Source: Pedobacter sp. SYSU D00535
GTDB taxonomy: Bacteria; Bacteroidota; Bacteroidia; Sphingobacteriales; Sphingobacteriaceae
DNA length: 64,000 bases
Reading direction: 5' to 3'
NCBI RefSeq assembly: GCF_017355855.1
Contig: NZ_JAFEWD010000008.1
Coordinates: forward strand, 62,001-126,000
Positions 52,263 through 61,009 of this stretch are shown in pieces. A program made the position numbers and the translations under genes. Within the stretch, counting starts at the first letter, position 1; each line of letters opens with the position of its first letter. A model generated the notes under the pieces. The model saw nothing but the letters and a program-made list of their open reading frames with translations, made no database searches and was not told the DNA's origin.

Positions 52263-53156
52263 TTAAAGGTTCGAAAACTTATCTTTAAATCCTAAGAGTC
52301 CTGTTAATCCCCCCGTGTGGATGGCAAGGAGAGTGCTTTTAGAGGGGAATTGGTCTTTTTTAACAAGGTCAAAAAGTGCAAACATCATTTTACCCGTGTA
52401 AACCGGGTCGAGTAGTATGCCCGTTTGAGCCGAGAACTCTTTTATGAATTGGAGTAATTGAGGTGAAGATTTCGCATAGCCGCCGAAGTGGTAATCAGGA
52501 TAGAAATCAAAGTCAGTTTCAAAAGTTATTTGAGATGCTATTTCTCTCCTCACAAAATCTGCACCCTTTAAAACCGGTACAATACTTACCCGCGATTCAG
52601 GATATTTTTCTGAGACCCCTTTAATGAGTCCTGCGGCAGTCGCTCCGGTGCCTGCTGCACAGAAGATATGATCGTAGGTTTCTGTAAGTTCACTAGCTAA
52701 TTCTGCACAGCCTAGCAAAGCTTCAATCCCCGCACCTCCTTCATCAATGAAATAGGCGGAGTTGTCATTTTCAAACTCATTAGCAAATAGCTTTTTTTTA
52801 TCCCGGTAGCTTTCTCTGTCCGTGAAGATCAGATTCATCCCAAAAAGTTTGCAAAAAAATAGCGCATCTGTCTGGAGCTCTTCACCCCTAATAAAAGCCG
52901 TACTCGTTAATCCAAATTTGGCTGCCGTGCAGGCGGTGGCAACAAGGTGGTTTGACCATACTCCCCCAAAGGTTACGAGGTGGTGTTTTTTTTGTTGTAG
53001 TGCAGTTTGCAGGTGATACTTAAGCTTTCTCCACTTATTACCGGAGATAAAGGGATGGATCATATCGTCCCGCTTAATAAATACCCTTACCGCTTTTTCC
53101 CTGAATAGGGGGAGCGTCAATTCTTCAACAGGACTATGAATTGGAAAGTTTAACAT
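52263..53156 (-). CDS. PLP-dependent enzyme of the ACC deaminase/D-cysteine desulfhydrase family
   Basis: A fold-type II PLP enzyme of 297 residues. SGNKWRKLKYH carries the PLP Lys41, GGVWSNHLVATACTAAKFG the phosphate/substrate loop, and AAGTGATAAGLIKG the Gly-rich PLP-phosphate cup. These features place it with ACC deaminases and D-cysteine desulfhydrases; the residues separating the two were not decided, and desulfhydrase is the commoner activity in bacteria. It lies upstream of lat, 45 nt away. Confidence 0.87.
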   Translation of the reverse strand: MLNFPIHSPVEELTLPLFREKAVRVFIKRDDMIHPFISGNKWRKLKYHLQTALQQKKHHLVTFGGVWSNHLVATACTAAKFGLTSTAFIRGEELQTDALFFCKLFGMNLIFTDRESYRDKKKLFANEFENDNSAYFIDEGGAGIEALLGCAELASELTETYDHIFCAAGTGATAAGLIKGVSEKYPESRVSIVPVLKGADFVRREIASQITFETDFDFYPDYHFGGYAKSSPQLLQFIKEFSAQTGILLDPVYTGKMMFALFDLVKKDQFPSKSTLLAIHTGGLTGLLGFKDKFSNL

Positions 53157-53167
53157 GTATGCAAAAT

Positions 53168-53190
53168 AAAAAAGCCTCTGTTAAGAGGCC
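53168..53190 (-). terminator. Terminator after the DUF6588 gene
   Basis: Minus strand: 6-bp stem GCCTCT / AGAGGC with a 4-nt loop, followed by a T6 run, between the DUF6588 gene and the downstream PLP-enzyme gene. Confidence 0.8.
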
Positions 53191-53217
53191 TTTCAAATAT
53201 AAAACAAAGCAGTTTGA

Positions 53218-54315
53218 TTATTTGCCAAATCCAATGCTTACGCCTGCATTCAGGTATGGGTAAGGTGCAATGTTGTAAGAGGCGTTGATGTGCAGGAGGA
53301 ATAGATTGATATTAAGACCTGCAGCTGCTCTCATACCGCTAATAAATCTGTCGTCGATCTTAACCGGATCTGTAAACACTTCGTATTGTTTGTCGATTGT
53401 ACCAGTTGAAGTGGATGCAGTTGCGGTAGTCGTAATAGGATAGTTTCCGTAAAGACCCGCTTTAGTATTGGAAGTCACGTAACCAACCGACACGAAAGGA
53501 ACGAACATGAAAAGCTTTTTAGAAGCGATCGCCTCTACACTGATACCAGAAAATTCAACTTCGAATTTCTGATTGTCGAAGTTTCTGTTTGCATCAGATG
53601 CATTTTTAGGTCTTGCATCTTCCTCTGGTCTTACGTCGATGTCGTCGTATGCATACTTAATGGAGTTGTAACCTACTGCAACAGCTAGATCAACAGGTAC
53701 CAGCTTAGCGGCAGTTTTGGAAACCAGTTTCAAGGGCTGGAATTTCAGACCTCCACCTTTCATGCCTACCGTTCCGAAATCGTCGCCTGCTTTAATGTCT
53801 GGTGAATAGCGAACCATTGCTTCAAAACCCTTCACTAAGCCAATATTCGCCTGAAGCTGCACTCCTGGCATCGGAATATTAAGACCTTGAGGTAAATTGA
53901 ACTCGGTCACTTTTACGTTGCCCTGGCTATAAACAGCCATCCTTGGTCCCTCTTCCTCTGCGCCCGCAATAGTTGGTGCAATAACATCATTGCTATTAAC
54001 AGGTCTAAGGGTATTCGACAAGCCAATTTTGGTTACATCAAACGTTTTTGCGCTTGTAGGAGGCATTGCTGCAGTAACTCCAACCTTCAAATCGAAACGT
54101 AACAGTTTCTTGGTTGTTCCGGTAGTGGCCCATCCTGAATTAAGCCCCAAGCCGGTTCCTTTGAAGAAAGGTTCCAGATAAGCTCTCGTTAATGCAGTAG
54201 CATCTGCAGGGGAGGCTTTAATCAGGTCTGATATTTCATCCTGTGCCATCGAAGGAATTGAACAACCAAGGCCTCCAAACAGGAGAATCGTTTTTAGTTT
54301 AGTAGAAATTTTCAT
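53218..54315 (-). CDS. DUF6588-type outer-membrane protein
   Basis: A secreted 365-residue protein with signal peptide (cleavage after SMAQ, about residue 25). The remainder alternates hydrophobic strands with Gly/Asn turns (VQLQANIGLVKGFEAMVRYS, PVDLAVAVGYNSIKYAY) and ends in GVSIGFGK, as in an outer-membrane beta-barrel. The AYLEPFFKGTGLGLNSGW segment is, as I remember, typical of DUF6588. Function unknown. The ATG at 54315 is taken; upstream is a TTG. It is divergent from rluD. Confidence 0.75.
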   Translation of the reverse strand: MKISTKLKTILLFGGLGCSIPSMAQDEISDLIKASPADATALTRAYLEPFFKGTGLGLNSGWATTGTTKKLLRFDLKVGVTAAMPPTSAKTFDVTKIGLSNTLRPVNSNDVIAPTIAGAEEEGPRMAVYSQGNVKVTEFNLPQGLNIPMPGVQLQANIGLVKGFEAMVRYSPDIKAGDDFGTVGMKGGGLKFQPLKLVSKTAAKLVPVDLAVAVGYNSIKYAYDDIDVRPEEDARPKNASDANRNFDNQKFEVEFSGISVEAIASKKLFMFVPFVSVGYVTSNTKAGLYGNYPITTTATASTSTGTIDKQYEVFTDPVKIDDRFISGMRAAAGLNINLFLLHINASYNIAPYPYLNAGVSIGFGK

Positions 54316-54430
54316 CAATAACTCATTAATTTTTAGATGCTTTAAAGTTGTCAAAAAAAATTCGAAACAAAAATACCTTGTTTTGGGTATTTGCCAATTG
54401 CTTCCGTTTTTTATACTCAGCAGGAAAGGC

Positions 54431-54438
54431 TAATTTTG
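54431..54438 (+). promoter_or_regulatory. -7 box of rluD, directly before its start codon
   Basis: TAATTTTG (exact TAnnTTTG) ends 6 nt before the ATG at 54445; a T-rich stretch lies about 19 nt upstream. The mRNA would be leaderless or nearly so. Confidence 0.5.
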
Positions 54439-54444
54439 CCGCTT

Positions 54445-55482
54445 ATGTCGGAAGAGCTAAGTTTCACGGAGGCTGAAGAGCAGGATTTATATGAACACTT
54501 TCGCCTTGTGGTAGACAAAGGGCAATCGTTGTTGCGAATTGATAAATTTTTGATGCATAAAATAGAAAATGCATCAAGAAACAGGATTCAAAACGCCATT
54601 GAAGCGGGCAGCGTGCTAGTGAATGAAAAGCCAATTAAATCGAGCTATAAGGTAAAGCCTATGGACCTTATCTCGGTAGTACTAGCTCATCCGCCGAGGG
54701 ATACCGAAGTCTACCCCGAAAACATTCCTTTGGATATCATGTATGAAGACGATGATGTGCTGATTGTGAATAAGCCGGCGGGGATGGTTGTTCATCCCGG
54801 ATATAATAATTATAGTGGCACCTTAGTAAATGCGCTGGTGTATCATTTTCAGCAGTTGCCGCAACTACCCGGCAACGATGGTCGGCCGGGCTTGGTTCAC
54901 CGGATCGATAAGGACACCTCGGGACTGCTGTTGATTGGTAAAAACGAGCGGTCCATGGCTTATCTGGCGAAGCAGTTTTTTGATCATACTATCACCAGGA
55001 GATATATCGCTCTGGCTTGGGGCGACCTCGTCGAAGATGGCACTATTTCTGGCTATATTGGTAGAAGCATGCGCGACAGGAAAATTATGGATGTGTATGA
55101 TGACGAAAGCAAGGGCAAGTGGTCGGTAACGCATTACAAAGTTCTGGAGCGCTTTGGCTACGTAACGCTGATTGAATGTCAGTTGGAGACCGGGAGGACC
55201 CATCAGATCCGGGCGCACATGCAGCACATCGGGCATCCATTATTCAATGATGCTACCTATGGTGGCGACAAGATTTTGAAGGGTACGGTATTTAGTAAGT
55301 ACCGCCAATTCATAGATAACTGTTTCGAAGTAATGCCACGGCAGTCGTTGCACGCGCTTTCCCTCGGTTTTGTGCATCCAAGTACCAAAGAATATATCTA
55401 TTTTGAGTCCCAGTTGCCAGCTGATTTTCAGGGAGTGCTGGAAAAGTGGAGAAATTATATAAAAGCAAACCAATCAGAATGA
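54445..55482 (+). CDS. rluD: 23S rRNA pseudouridine synthase, RluA family (RluD-like)
   Basis: Isomerises uridines in rRNA. An S4 RNA-binding domain lies at about residues 30-90 (LLRIDKFLMHKIENASRNRIQNAI); the catalytic Asp is in GLVHRIDKDTSGLLLIGKN and further family blocks are LIECQLETGRTHQIRAHMQHIGHPL. At 345 residues with an S4 domain it fits RluD (positions 1911/1915/1917) rather than RluA or RluC, but the target was not tested. The ATG at 54445 is chosen because the promoter box is immediately upstream. Confidence 0.92.
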   Translation: MSEELSFTEAEEQDLYEHFRLVVDKGQSLLRIDKFLMHKIENASRNRIQNAIEAGSVLVNEKPIKSSYKVKPMDLISVVLAHPPRDTEVYPENIPLDIMYEDDDVLIVNKPAGMVVHPGYNNYSGTLVNALVYHFQQLPQLPGNDGRPGLVHRIDKDTSGLLLIGKNERSMAYLAKQFFDHTITRRYIALAWGDLVEDGTISGYIGRSMRDRKIMDVYDDESKGKWSVTHYKVLERFGYVTLIECQLETGRTHQIRAHMQHIGHPLFNDATYGGDKILKGTVFSKYRQFIDNCFEVMPRQSLHALSLGFVHPSTKEYIYFESQLPADFQGVLEKWRNYIKANQSE

Positions 55483-55516
55483 CGCTTTTCGGGTTGTTAA
55501 CACATCTATTTACTTT

Positions 55517-56350
55517 ATGAATTTTATCAATTATAACGGTAGCATCCAGCCAGCTAATCAAGCTGTTTTAACTGTAGGAAACCGGGGGTTCAAATATGGA
55601 GACGGCCTATTTGAGTCAATGCGTTTTATGAGAGGGGAACTTCGGTTTGCTGACCTTCACGCTGAGCGTTTGTACCGCGGTATGAAAGCTTTGAAGCTGG
55701 AAGGGTACTATGCTTTCGACGAGTATTTTCTCAAGGATAAGGTGAGAGAGTTGGTGAAAAGGAACGATGCGGGTGCGAATGCCAGGATCCGACTGACCGT
55801 CTACCGGGATTCGGACGGGCTCTACAGCCCTACAAGCAACCAGTCGGCCTACGCTCTGGAACTAACACCAACAAAAGAAGAATTTTATATCCACAATTCG
55901 AAGGGATTGATAGTAGATGTGTATCAGGAGCTTACAAAGCCTATTAACTTCCTCTCCAATCATAAAACTTGTAACTCTTTACCATTTGTAATGGCCGGCA
56001 TTTACCGGACACAGAAAAACCTGGACGAAGTTTTTATACTGAATCAAAATGGCTTTTTGTGTGAAGCAATGAGTTCAAATGTGTTCGTTCTGTATGATAA
56101 GAAGCTGTACACCCCGGCTCTTACCGAAGGTTGTATCGCCGGTGTAATGCGGCAGGTGGTAATGCAGTTGGCAGAAGAAAGTGGCTTGCCAGTGATCGAG
56201 GCACAGATAAACCCCGATATTCTCAATGTTGCGGATGAAGTATTTCTTACAAATGCAAGTAGAGGAATTCAGTGGGTGATGGGCTTTAACAACCGGCGAT
56301 ATTTCAACCAGATGTCTAAAGATTTGCAGGATTTACTGAATAATTTTTAG
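55517..56350 (+). CDS. pabC: Class IV aminotransferase family, probable aminodeoxychorismate lyase
   Basis: A PLP enzyme of fold type IV, 277 residues. The NRGFKYGDGLFESMRF opening, SNHKTCNSLPFVMAG with the PLP Lys, and EAMSSNVFVLYDKKLYTPALTEGCIAGVM are the fold-type IV signatures. Members are branched-chain or D-amino acid transaminases or PabC lyase; short length and the presence of pabB and folC in the window favour PabC, which releases p-aminobenzoate. It follows rluD by 34 nt and is probably transcribed with it. Confidence 0.8.
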   Translation: MNFINYNGSIQPANQAVLTVGNRGFKYGDGLFESMRFMRGELRFADLHAERLYRGMKALKLEGYYAFDEYFLKDKVRELVKRNDAGANARIRLTVYRDSDGLYSPTSNQSAYALELTPTKEEFYIHNSKGLIVDVYQELTKPINFLSNHKTCNSLPFVMAGIYRTQKNLDEVFILNQNGFLCEAMSSNVFVLYDKKLYTPALTEGCIAGVMRQVVMQLAEESGLPVIEAQINPDILNVADEVFLTNASRGIQWVMGFNNRRYFNQMSKDLQDLLNNF

Positions 56351-56372
56351 CTCCCATCAGGGTTTCAATAAT

Positions 56373-56403
56373 AAAGGCGTCGTAGTGGTTACGACGCCTT
56401 TTT
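56373..56403. terminator. Bidirectional intrinsic terminator between pabC and aroC
   Basis: Perfect 12-bp stem AAAGGCGTCGTA / TACGACGCCTTT with a 5-nt loop, then a T run. Its A run on the other side lets it serve aroC on the minus strand. Confidence 0.92.
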
Positions 56404-56413
56404 ATTGTTAATG

Positions 56414-57502
56414 CTACAGATAGCTATTTTGTCTTAAGTAGTGGTCGGCGATAACGAGCGCAGCCATCGCTTCAACGATTGCGACCGCGCGGGGCACCAC
56501 ACATGGATCATGGCGTCCTTTTCCTTTGATCTCGGCAGCGTTCCCCTCTTTGTCTACCGTCTGCTGGTTATGCATCACTGTAGCTACAGGTTTAAATGCA
56601 ACTCTGAAAGATATGTCCATGCCGTTAGAAATTCCCCCCTGGATTCCTCCCGAGAAGTTGGTGAGGGTAGTTACTTTGCCGTCCGCGGCAGGCTGGAAGA
56701 TGTCATTATGTTCCGTTCCCCGCATTTCTGAACCAGCAAATCCGGAGCCGTATTCAAATCCATGTACTGCGTTGATGCTCAGCATCGCTTTGCCCAGGTC
56801 AGCGTGTAGTTTGTCGAAAACTGGTTCACCTAAACCTACCGGGCAATTTCGGATAATACAGCTTACCTTTCCGCCAACAGTATCACCAGCTTTACGAACA
56901 GCGTCAATAAATTCAATCATCTCGTTGGCTGTGGCCGGATCGGCGCACCTTGCAATATTGCTTTCGCGGATTTCCAAGAGCTGGTCCAAATGAGGAGCAT
57001 CGACGATCGGAGCGTCAATCGTTCCTACTGAAGAGACATGTGCAAAAACCTCTATTCCTTTTTGCTTCAAGAAGAGCTTTGCAACTGCTCCGGCTGCTAC
57101 GCGGGCAGCAGTCTCACGAGCGGAAGAACGTCCACCGCCGCGGTGGTCACGAATTCCGTATTTCGACTGATAGGTGTAGTCAGCATGTGATGGGCGGAAA
57201 ATATCTTTGTTATGATCGTAATCTTTTGATTTCTGATCTTCATTCGGGATAAGCAGTGCAATAGGAGTCCCGGTGCTTTTTCCTTCAAAAATCCCGGAAA
57301 GGATTTGAGCACTGTCGCTTTCCTTTCTCTGAGTAGTGATTTTCGATTGTCCCGGCTTACGTTTATCCAGTTCCGACTGAATAAATTCCATATCCAATTC
57401 CACATTTGGAGGGCAGCCATCAATAATCACCCCGATTGCTGTGCCATGTGATTCTCCGAAAGTCGTAATGCGGAATAGTTGTCCGAAAGAGTTACCTGCC
57501 AT
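56414..57502 (-). CDS. aroC: Chorismate synthase
   Basis: Last step of the shikimate pathway, using reduced [24 protein letters not shown] is the standard N-terminus, with FGESHG containing a catalytic His; [20 protein letters not shown] and RGTEHND-type segments are further signatures, and the C-terminal [17 protein letters not shown] is complete. The ATG at 57502 gives 362 residues and the usual MAGNSFG start; the longer reading from 57544 is less likely. It is the last gene of the attenuated aromatic operon. Confidence 0.96.
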   Translation of the reverse strand: MAGNSFGQLFRITTFGESHGTAIGVIIDGCPPNVELDMEFIQSELDKRKPGQSKITTQRKESDSAQILSGIFEGKSTGTPIALLIPNEDQKSKDYDHNKDIFRPSHADYTYQSKYGIRDHRGGGRSSARETAARVAAGAVAKLFLKQKGIEVFAHVSSVGTIDAPIVDAPHLDQLLEIRESNIARCADPATANEMIEFIDAVRKAGDTVGGKVSCIIRNCPVGLGEPVFDKLHADLGKAMLSINAVHGFEYGSGFAGSEMRGTEHNDIFQPAADGKVTTLTNFSGGIQGGISNGMDISFRVAFKPVATVMHNQQTVDKEGNAAEIKGKGRHDPCVVPRAVAIVEAMAALVIADHYLRQNSYL

Positions 57503-57568
57503 TGTTTTGGTTTTAGAAGTTAAAGTTGAGAGCCGACTGGCCATCCAATCGAATCTCTCAACCTCAAA

Positions 57569-58825
57569 CTAAATTTCGAATCCTGCTTTTTTCAAATCTT
57601 CCCAGAAAGATGGATAGGATTTGCCTACCACCTCTGGTTCTTCAATTTCAAGCTGGTTTATTTTAAGAGCCAGAGGAGCAAAAGCCATTGCCATTCTGTG
57701 GTCTTCGTAGGTTCTGATAGTTATTTTATCAGGGAAGTGCAGATTGCTGCAGTCCAGATGGTAAAGCTCGTTGTCTTCTCTCAACACAATACCTATTTTA
57801 GCCAGCTCGTTCTGCAACGCTGCTACCCTGTCTGTTTCCTTGATCTTCAACGTTTCTAATCCTGTAAAGGTAGCATTGTGACCAAGGGCTGCACTAACAA
57901 CTATTACAGTCTGGGCTAAATCCGGGCAGTCTTTCAAGTCGAAAAAGCGACCCTGGAGTTCATTGCAGTTTTTTGTCAATTCGAGACCCGTTTCCGTGAA
58001 TTTGGTAACAATCCCAAAGCTCTCCATGATGCTGCTTATCCTGCTGTCACCCTGAAGGCTATTTTCCTTCAGAAAGGGAAGGGTGATGCTGCTTTCATCA
58101 GATAAGGCTGCAATGGCGTACCAGTAAGAAGCAGCGCTCCAATCCGGTTCAATTGTAATTGCAGAGTCTTTGAAAGGCTGAGGAGGAATAGAAATGGTGT
58201 TGCCATCCCATTTGTGGCTTACGCCAGCTTCTTCAAGCATCGCCAAGGTCATTTCCACATAAGGACGAGACGTTAAATCGCCAACGATATTTAAGTCGAG
58301 CCCCTGGGGAAGAGAAGCAGCAACCAACAGCAGGGCAGTGATAAACTGGGAGCTGATGTTGCCCTTAATATCTACCTGCTTGGTAGCTTGTTGGAAGTTT
58401 GATTGGAATTTCAAAGGGGGGTAGCCTTCCTTCTCTACATATTCAATTTCTGCTCCCAAAGTTCTCAGCGCATCTACCAGGATTCCGATGGGACGTTGTT
58501 TCATCCGCTCCGTTCCGGTAATGATCACTTCCTGGCCTGTAACAGCAAAATAGGCGGTAAGAAAACGCATGGCGGTCCCCGCAGGGCCGATGTTCACCAC
58601 CGGAGTTTCTGAAGTTTCAGAAGTCTTTCCGGTAGCCAGATTCCTAAGAATCCCGTCAAGCGTCACCGTATCATCAGCAGAGGAAAGGTTTCGAACTTCC
58701 ACCTTTCCGCTGCTTAATGCATTCAGTATCAAAGCCCTGTTACTCTCGCTTTTTGAACCCGTAAGCTGTATGGTACAAAAAGTCTGTTTAGAGGGCTTTG
58801 AGAGAATTAATTTATTTTCCGTCAT
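57569..58825 (-). CDS. aroA: 3-phosphoshikimate 1-carboxyvinyltransferase (EPSP synthase)
   Basis: Joins shikimate 3-phosphate and PEP. GSKSESNRALILNALS carries the conserved Lys/Ser/Arg of the shikimate site; NIGPAGTAMRFLTAYFA is the PEP-binding loop, in its class II-like divergent form seen in Bacteroidota; LKIKETDRVAALQNELAKIG is the C-terminal active-site helix. Length 418. It overlaps the DAHP synthase gene by 1 nt (TAATG) and lies 66 nt upstream of aroC. Confidence 0.95.
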   Translation of the reverse strand: MTENKLILSKPSKQTFCTIQLTGSKSESNRALILNALSSGKVEVRNLSSADDTVTLDGILRNLATGKTSETSETPVVNIGPAGTAMRFLTAYFAVTGQEVIITGTERMKQRPIGILVDALRTLGAEIEYVEKEGYPPLKFQSNFQQATKQVDIKGNISSQFITALLLVAASLPQGLDLNIVGDLTSRPYVEMTLAMLEEAGVSHKWDGNTISIPPQPFKDSAITIEPDWSAASYWYAIAALSDESSITLPFLKENSLQGDSRISSIMESFGIVTKFTETGLELTKNCNELQGRFFDLKDCPDLAQTVIVVSAALGHNATFTGLETLKIKETDRVAALQNELAKIGIVLREDNELYHLDCSNLHFPDKITIRTYEDHRMAMAFAPLALKINQLEIEEPEVVGKSYPSFWEDLKKAGFEI

Positions 58826-59925
58826 TATTCAACAACGGTTTTGTCGTTCATGATTGCAGTTTGCTTTTTAATTGACTCATCGTGAATCAACTCTAACAAC
58901 TTGGTGGTAAACTCCTCGTCTAAGTTTAAAGCTTTTGCAAAGTTTGCACGTTTAGTGATCAGTTCTTCCCAACGGTTAAGCTGTAGAATCGTGATGTCGT
59001 TATCTCTTTTGTATTCGCCGATCTTCTCAACAACCTTCATTCTTTCAGCAACTTTCTGGATCAGTTGGTCGTCGATTTTGTCAATTTGCTTACGCAGCTC
59101 AGCCAGTTTATCAGATACTGCAGGGTTTTGCGGTTCCTGGTGACGAACGGTTAAGTTGTCGATCAAGTCTGATAAGGCGGCAGGAGTCACTTGTTGTTTC
59201 GCATCGGTCCAGGCAACAGAAGGATCGATATGTGACTCGATCATTAGTCCGTCCATCTCTAAGTCTAATGCTTTTTGAGAGATGTAAGGGATCAGCTCGC
59301 GGTTACCACAAATGTGACTTGGATCGCAGATGATAGGTAATTCAGGGCAAAGAGTCATTAACTGAATAGTCAGTTCCCACATCGGCTCATTACGGAATGC
59401 TGATTTCTCGAAAGAAGAGAATCCACGGGAAATACCAGCAAGCTTAGTAATTCCAGCGCCATTAATCCGCTCTAAAGCACCAACCCATAAAGAAAGATCA
59501 GGATTTACCGGGTTCTTAACCATTACAGGGATATCCACGCCCTTAAGCGCATCTGCAATTTCCTGAACGGTGAACGGATTTACTGTTGAACGGGCACCCA
59601 CCCAAAGGATGTCAACGCCGGCAGCTAAAGCTTCTTCCACGTGTTTTGCGTTTGCAACCTCTACCGTAGTAGGTAATCCGGTTTCTTCTTTAGCACGCTT
59701 TAACCATTCTAAACCAATGCTTCCGATACCTTCAAATTCTCCCGGACGAGTACGAGGCTTCCAGATTCCTGCACGAAGTACAGAGATTTTTCCTGTTTTA
59801 GCTAAAAGGTGTGCCGTAGCTAAAAGCTGATCTTCAGTTTCAGCGCTGCAAGGTCCTGCAATTACCAATGGTTGCTTGTTCGGCATCCATGCGCTTAGTG
59901 GTTCTATGTTCAAATTCAGTTTCAT
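58825..59925 (-). CDS. Bifunctional DAHP synthase/chorismate mutase
   Basis: A fusion of the first shikimate-pathway enzyme (residues about 1-260) with an AroQ chorismate mutase (about 275-366). The DAHP synthase domain of the I-beta type has PLVIAGPCSAETEDQLLATA, VLRAGIWKPRTRPGEFEGIG and GNRELIPYISQKALDLEMDG-type blocks (ICDPSHICGNRELIPY). The mutase domain has LAELRKQIDKIDDQLIQKVA and KIGEYKRDN. The mutase domain also often serves as the feedback sensor in such fusions. It follows pheA after 33 nt. The usual names are aroF/aroG-aroQ; I leave the symbol blank. Confidence 0.94.
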   Translation of the reverse strand: MKLNLNIEPLSAWMPNKQPLVIAGPCSAETEDQLLATAHLLAKTGKISVLRAGIWKPRTRPGEFEGIGSIGLEWLKRAKEETGLPTTVEVANAKHVEEALAAGVDILWVGARSTVNPFTVQEIADALKGVDIPVMVKNPVNPDLSLWVGALERINGAGITKLAGISRGFSSFEKSAFRNEPMWELTIQLMTLCPELPIICDPSHICGNRELIPYISQKALDLEMDGLMIESHIDPSVAWTDAKQQVTPAALSDLIDNLTVRHQEPQNPAVSDKLAELRKQIDKIDDQLIQKVAERMKVVEKIGEYKRDNDITILQLNRWEELITKRANFAKALNLDEEFTTKLLELIHDESIKKQTAIMNDKTVVE

Positions 59926-59958
59926 ACTAATTAAAGAGTTAAATGTTAATGCAATTGT

Positions 59959-60789
59959 CTATACTGTTTCGTTTTTAAGATATTCTCCCATGATCGTGAA
60001 GTTCACGGTATGCCGCAATACCTGACGGATTGCCTGCTCATACTTTTCTTTCGAGCCCCACTCGATATCCACATAAAAATTATATTGATTTCGCTTGCCC
60101 AACACAGGCATCGACTGGATTTTGCTGAGGTTGATTCCGTGCTCTGCAAATACGTTGAGCACTTTCGCCAAAGACCCCACATCGTCTGTCACCTGGAACG
60201 ATAAAGAAGCTTTATTGGCATTTGTTATGTGAATATCTTTATTATCTGTAAGGATAAGGAAACGGGTATAGTTCTTTTTGTTCGACTCTATCCTGCGCTC
60301 CATAATGTCTAACCCGTAAAGTTTAGCTGCTAACTTATTAGCAATTGCCGCTGTGTCCGTTAGTTGTTCATCGCGGATCTTCTTAGCGCAGGCAGCGGTA
60401 TCCGAACTTTCAACCACATTCAGGTGAGGAAATTCACTAAAAAAGTCATCACACTGGCGGATTGCAATCGGGTGTGATTCTACCCGTTTAATCTGCTCGA
60501 ACCTAACACCCGGGAGGGCTAACAAATTAAGTTGAATGTGAAGGTAAACTTCCCCGATAATTGAAAAGTGGTAGTCGCGGAGGAGTGAGTAGTTGGGTAA
60601 AAGACTACCGGCAATTGAGTTCTCAATAGCCATCACTACGAAGTCGGCTTCTTTGTTTTTCAAAACCTCGCAGGTTTTTTTGAAGGAGCTGCACTCGATT
60701 GTTTCGATGTCTTCCCCGAAAAACTTTAAAGCTGCTTCTTCATGAAACGATGCCTTAATTCCCTGTATGGCTACTCTTTTCTTCTCCAT
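59959..60789 (-). CDS. pheA: Prephenate dehydratase with ACT domain
   Basis: Turns prephenate into phenylpyruvate, the Phe branch. It has 276 residues: KASFHEEAALKFFG and FVVMAIENSIAGSLLPNYSL carry the catalytic domain, ERVESHPIAIRQCDDF-type block (KRVESHPIAIRQCDDFF) is the T-R-F region counterpart, and the NKKNYTRFLIL segment carries the family T-R-F motif. The ACT domain (SFQVTDDVGSLAKVLNVFAE) binds Phe for feedback inhibition. No mutase domain is attached; the mutase is on the next gene. It is the first gene after the aromatic attenuator. Confidence 0.95.
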   Translation of the reverse strand: MEKKRVAIQGIKASFHEEAALKFFGEDIETIECSSFKKTCEVLKNKEADFVVMAIENSIAGSLLPNYSLLRDYHFSIIGEVYLHIQLNLLALPGVRFEQIKRVESHPIAIRQCDDFFSEFPHLNVVESSDTAACAKKIRDEQLTDTAAIANKLAAKLYGLDIMERRIESNKKNYTRFLILTDNKDIHITNANKASLSFQVTDDVGSLAKVLNVFAEHGINLSKIQSMPVLGKRNQYNFYVDIEWGSKEKYEQAIRQVLRHTVNFTIMGEYLKNETV

Positions 60790-60794
60790 ATGCT

Positions 60795-60870
60795 AAAAAA
60801 AAAATCCCGGCTGTTTGGGCCGGGACTTTGTATATGAGTTCTTTTAGTCAAAACATATTAGTCCCGGCTC
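60795..60870 (-). promoter_or_regulatory. Attenuator: alternative antiterminator and terminator before pheA
   Basis: Minus strand. Terminator: stem TCCCGGC / GCCGGGA (60805-60811 with 60819-60825, plus-strand coordinates), 7-nt loop, then ten T residues (60795-60804). Antiterminator: the 9-nt GCCGGGACT (60860-60868) pairs with AGTCCCGGC (60819-60827), extendable by a wobble and a G-C pair, and so would sequester the 5' arm of the terminator. The upstream antiterminator arm begins directly after the leader peptide stop codon. A ribosome finishing the leader covers it, so the terminator forms; a ribosome stalled early at aromatic codons leaves it free and transcription continues. Confidence 0.88.
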
Positions 60871-60921
60871 TTACTGATAGTAGTAAAAGTAACCGAACCA
60901 ATATGTAGTGTTGTTTGTCAT
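60871..60921 (-). CDS. Aromatic amino acid leader peptide of the pheA operon
   Basis: A 16-codon ORF, ATG to TAA, coding MTNNTTYWFGYFYYYQ. Eight of nine residues from position 7 to 15 are aromatic (five Tyr, two Phe, one Trp), far above chance. It starts about 10 nt after a predicted transcription start and ends directly before the antiterminator arm, about 80 nt from pheA. Tyr codons dominate, so Tyr or general aromatic shortage should be sensed rather than Phe alone. It is expected to act in cis as a stalling sequence, and the peptide itself has no likely function. Confidence 0.9.
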   Translation of the reverse strand: MTNNTTYWFGYFYYYQ

Positions 60922-60936
60922 TCTTGTCTTGTCTGG

Positions 60937-60968
60937 CAAAAGTAAGTTTCTGGATTTGAAATGGCAAA
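60937..60968 (-). promoter_or_regulatory. Consensus Bacteroidota promoter of the pheA operon
   Basis: TTTG (60965-60968) and TACTTTTG (60937-60944), both exact on the minus strand, are 20 nt apart. This is the best match to the TTTG/TAnnTTTG promoter in the window and predicts a transcription start near 60930, just before the leader peptide. Confidence 0.8.
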
Positions 60969-61009
60969 TGGAAAATGAATTTTTTTAAAACAAATTCACC
61001 TAGCCCTGA

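Noticed and set aside
56414-57544. Longer aroC start at 57544
   Set aside because: Adds 14 residues ([14 protein letters not shown]) not typical of the family; the ATG at 57502 gives the standard N-terminus.
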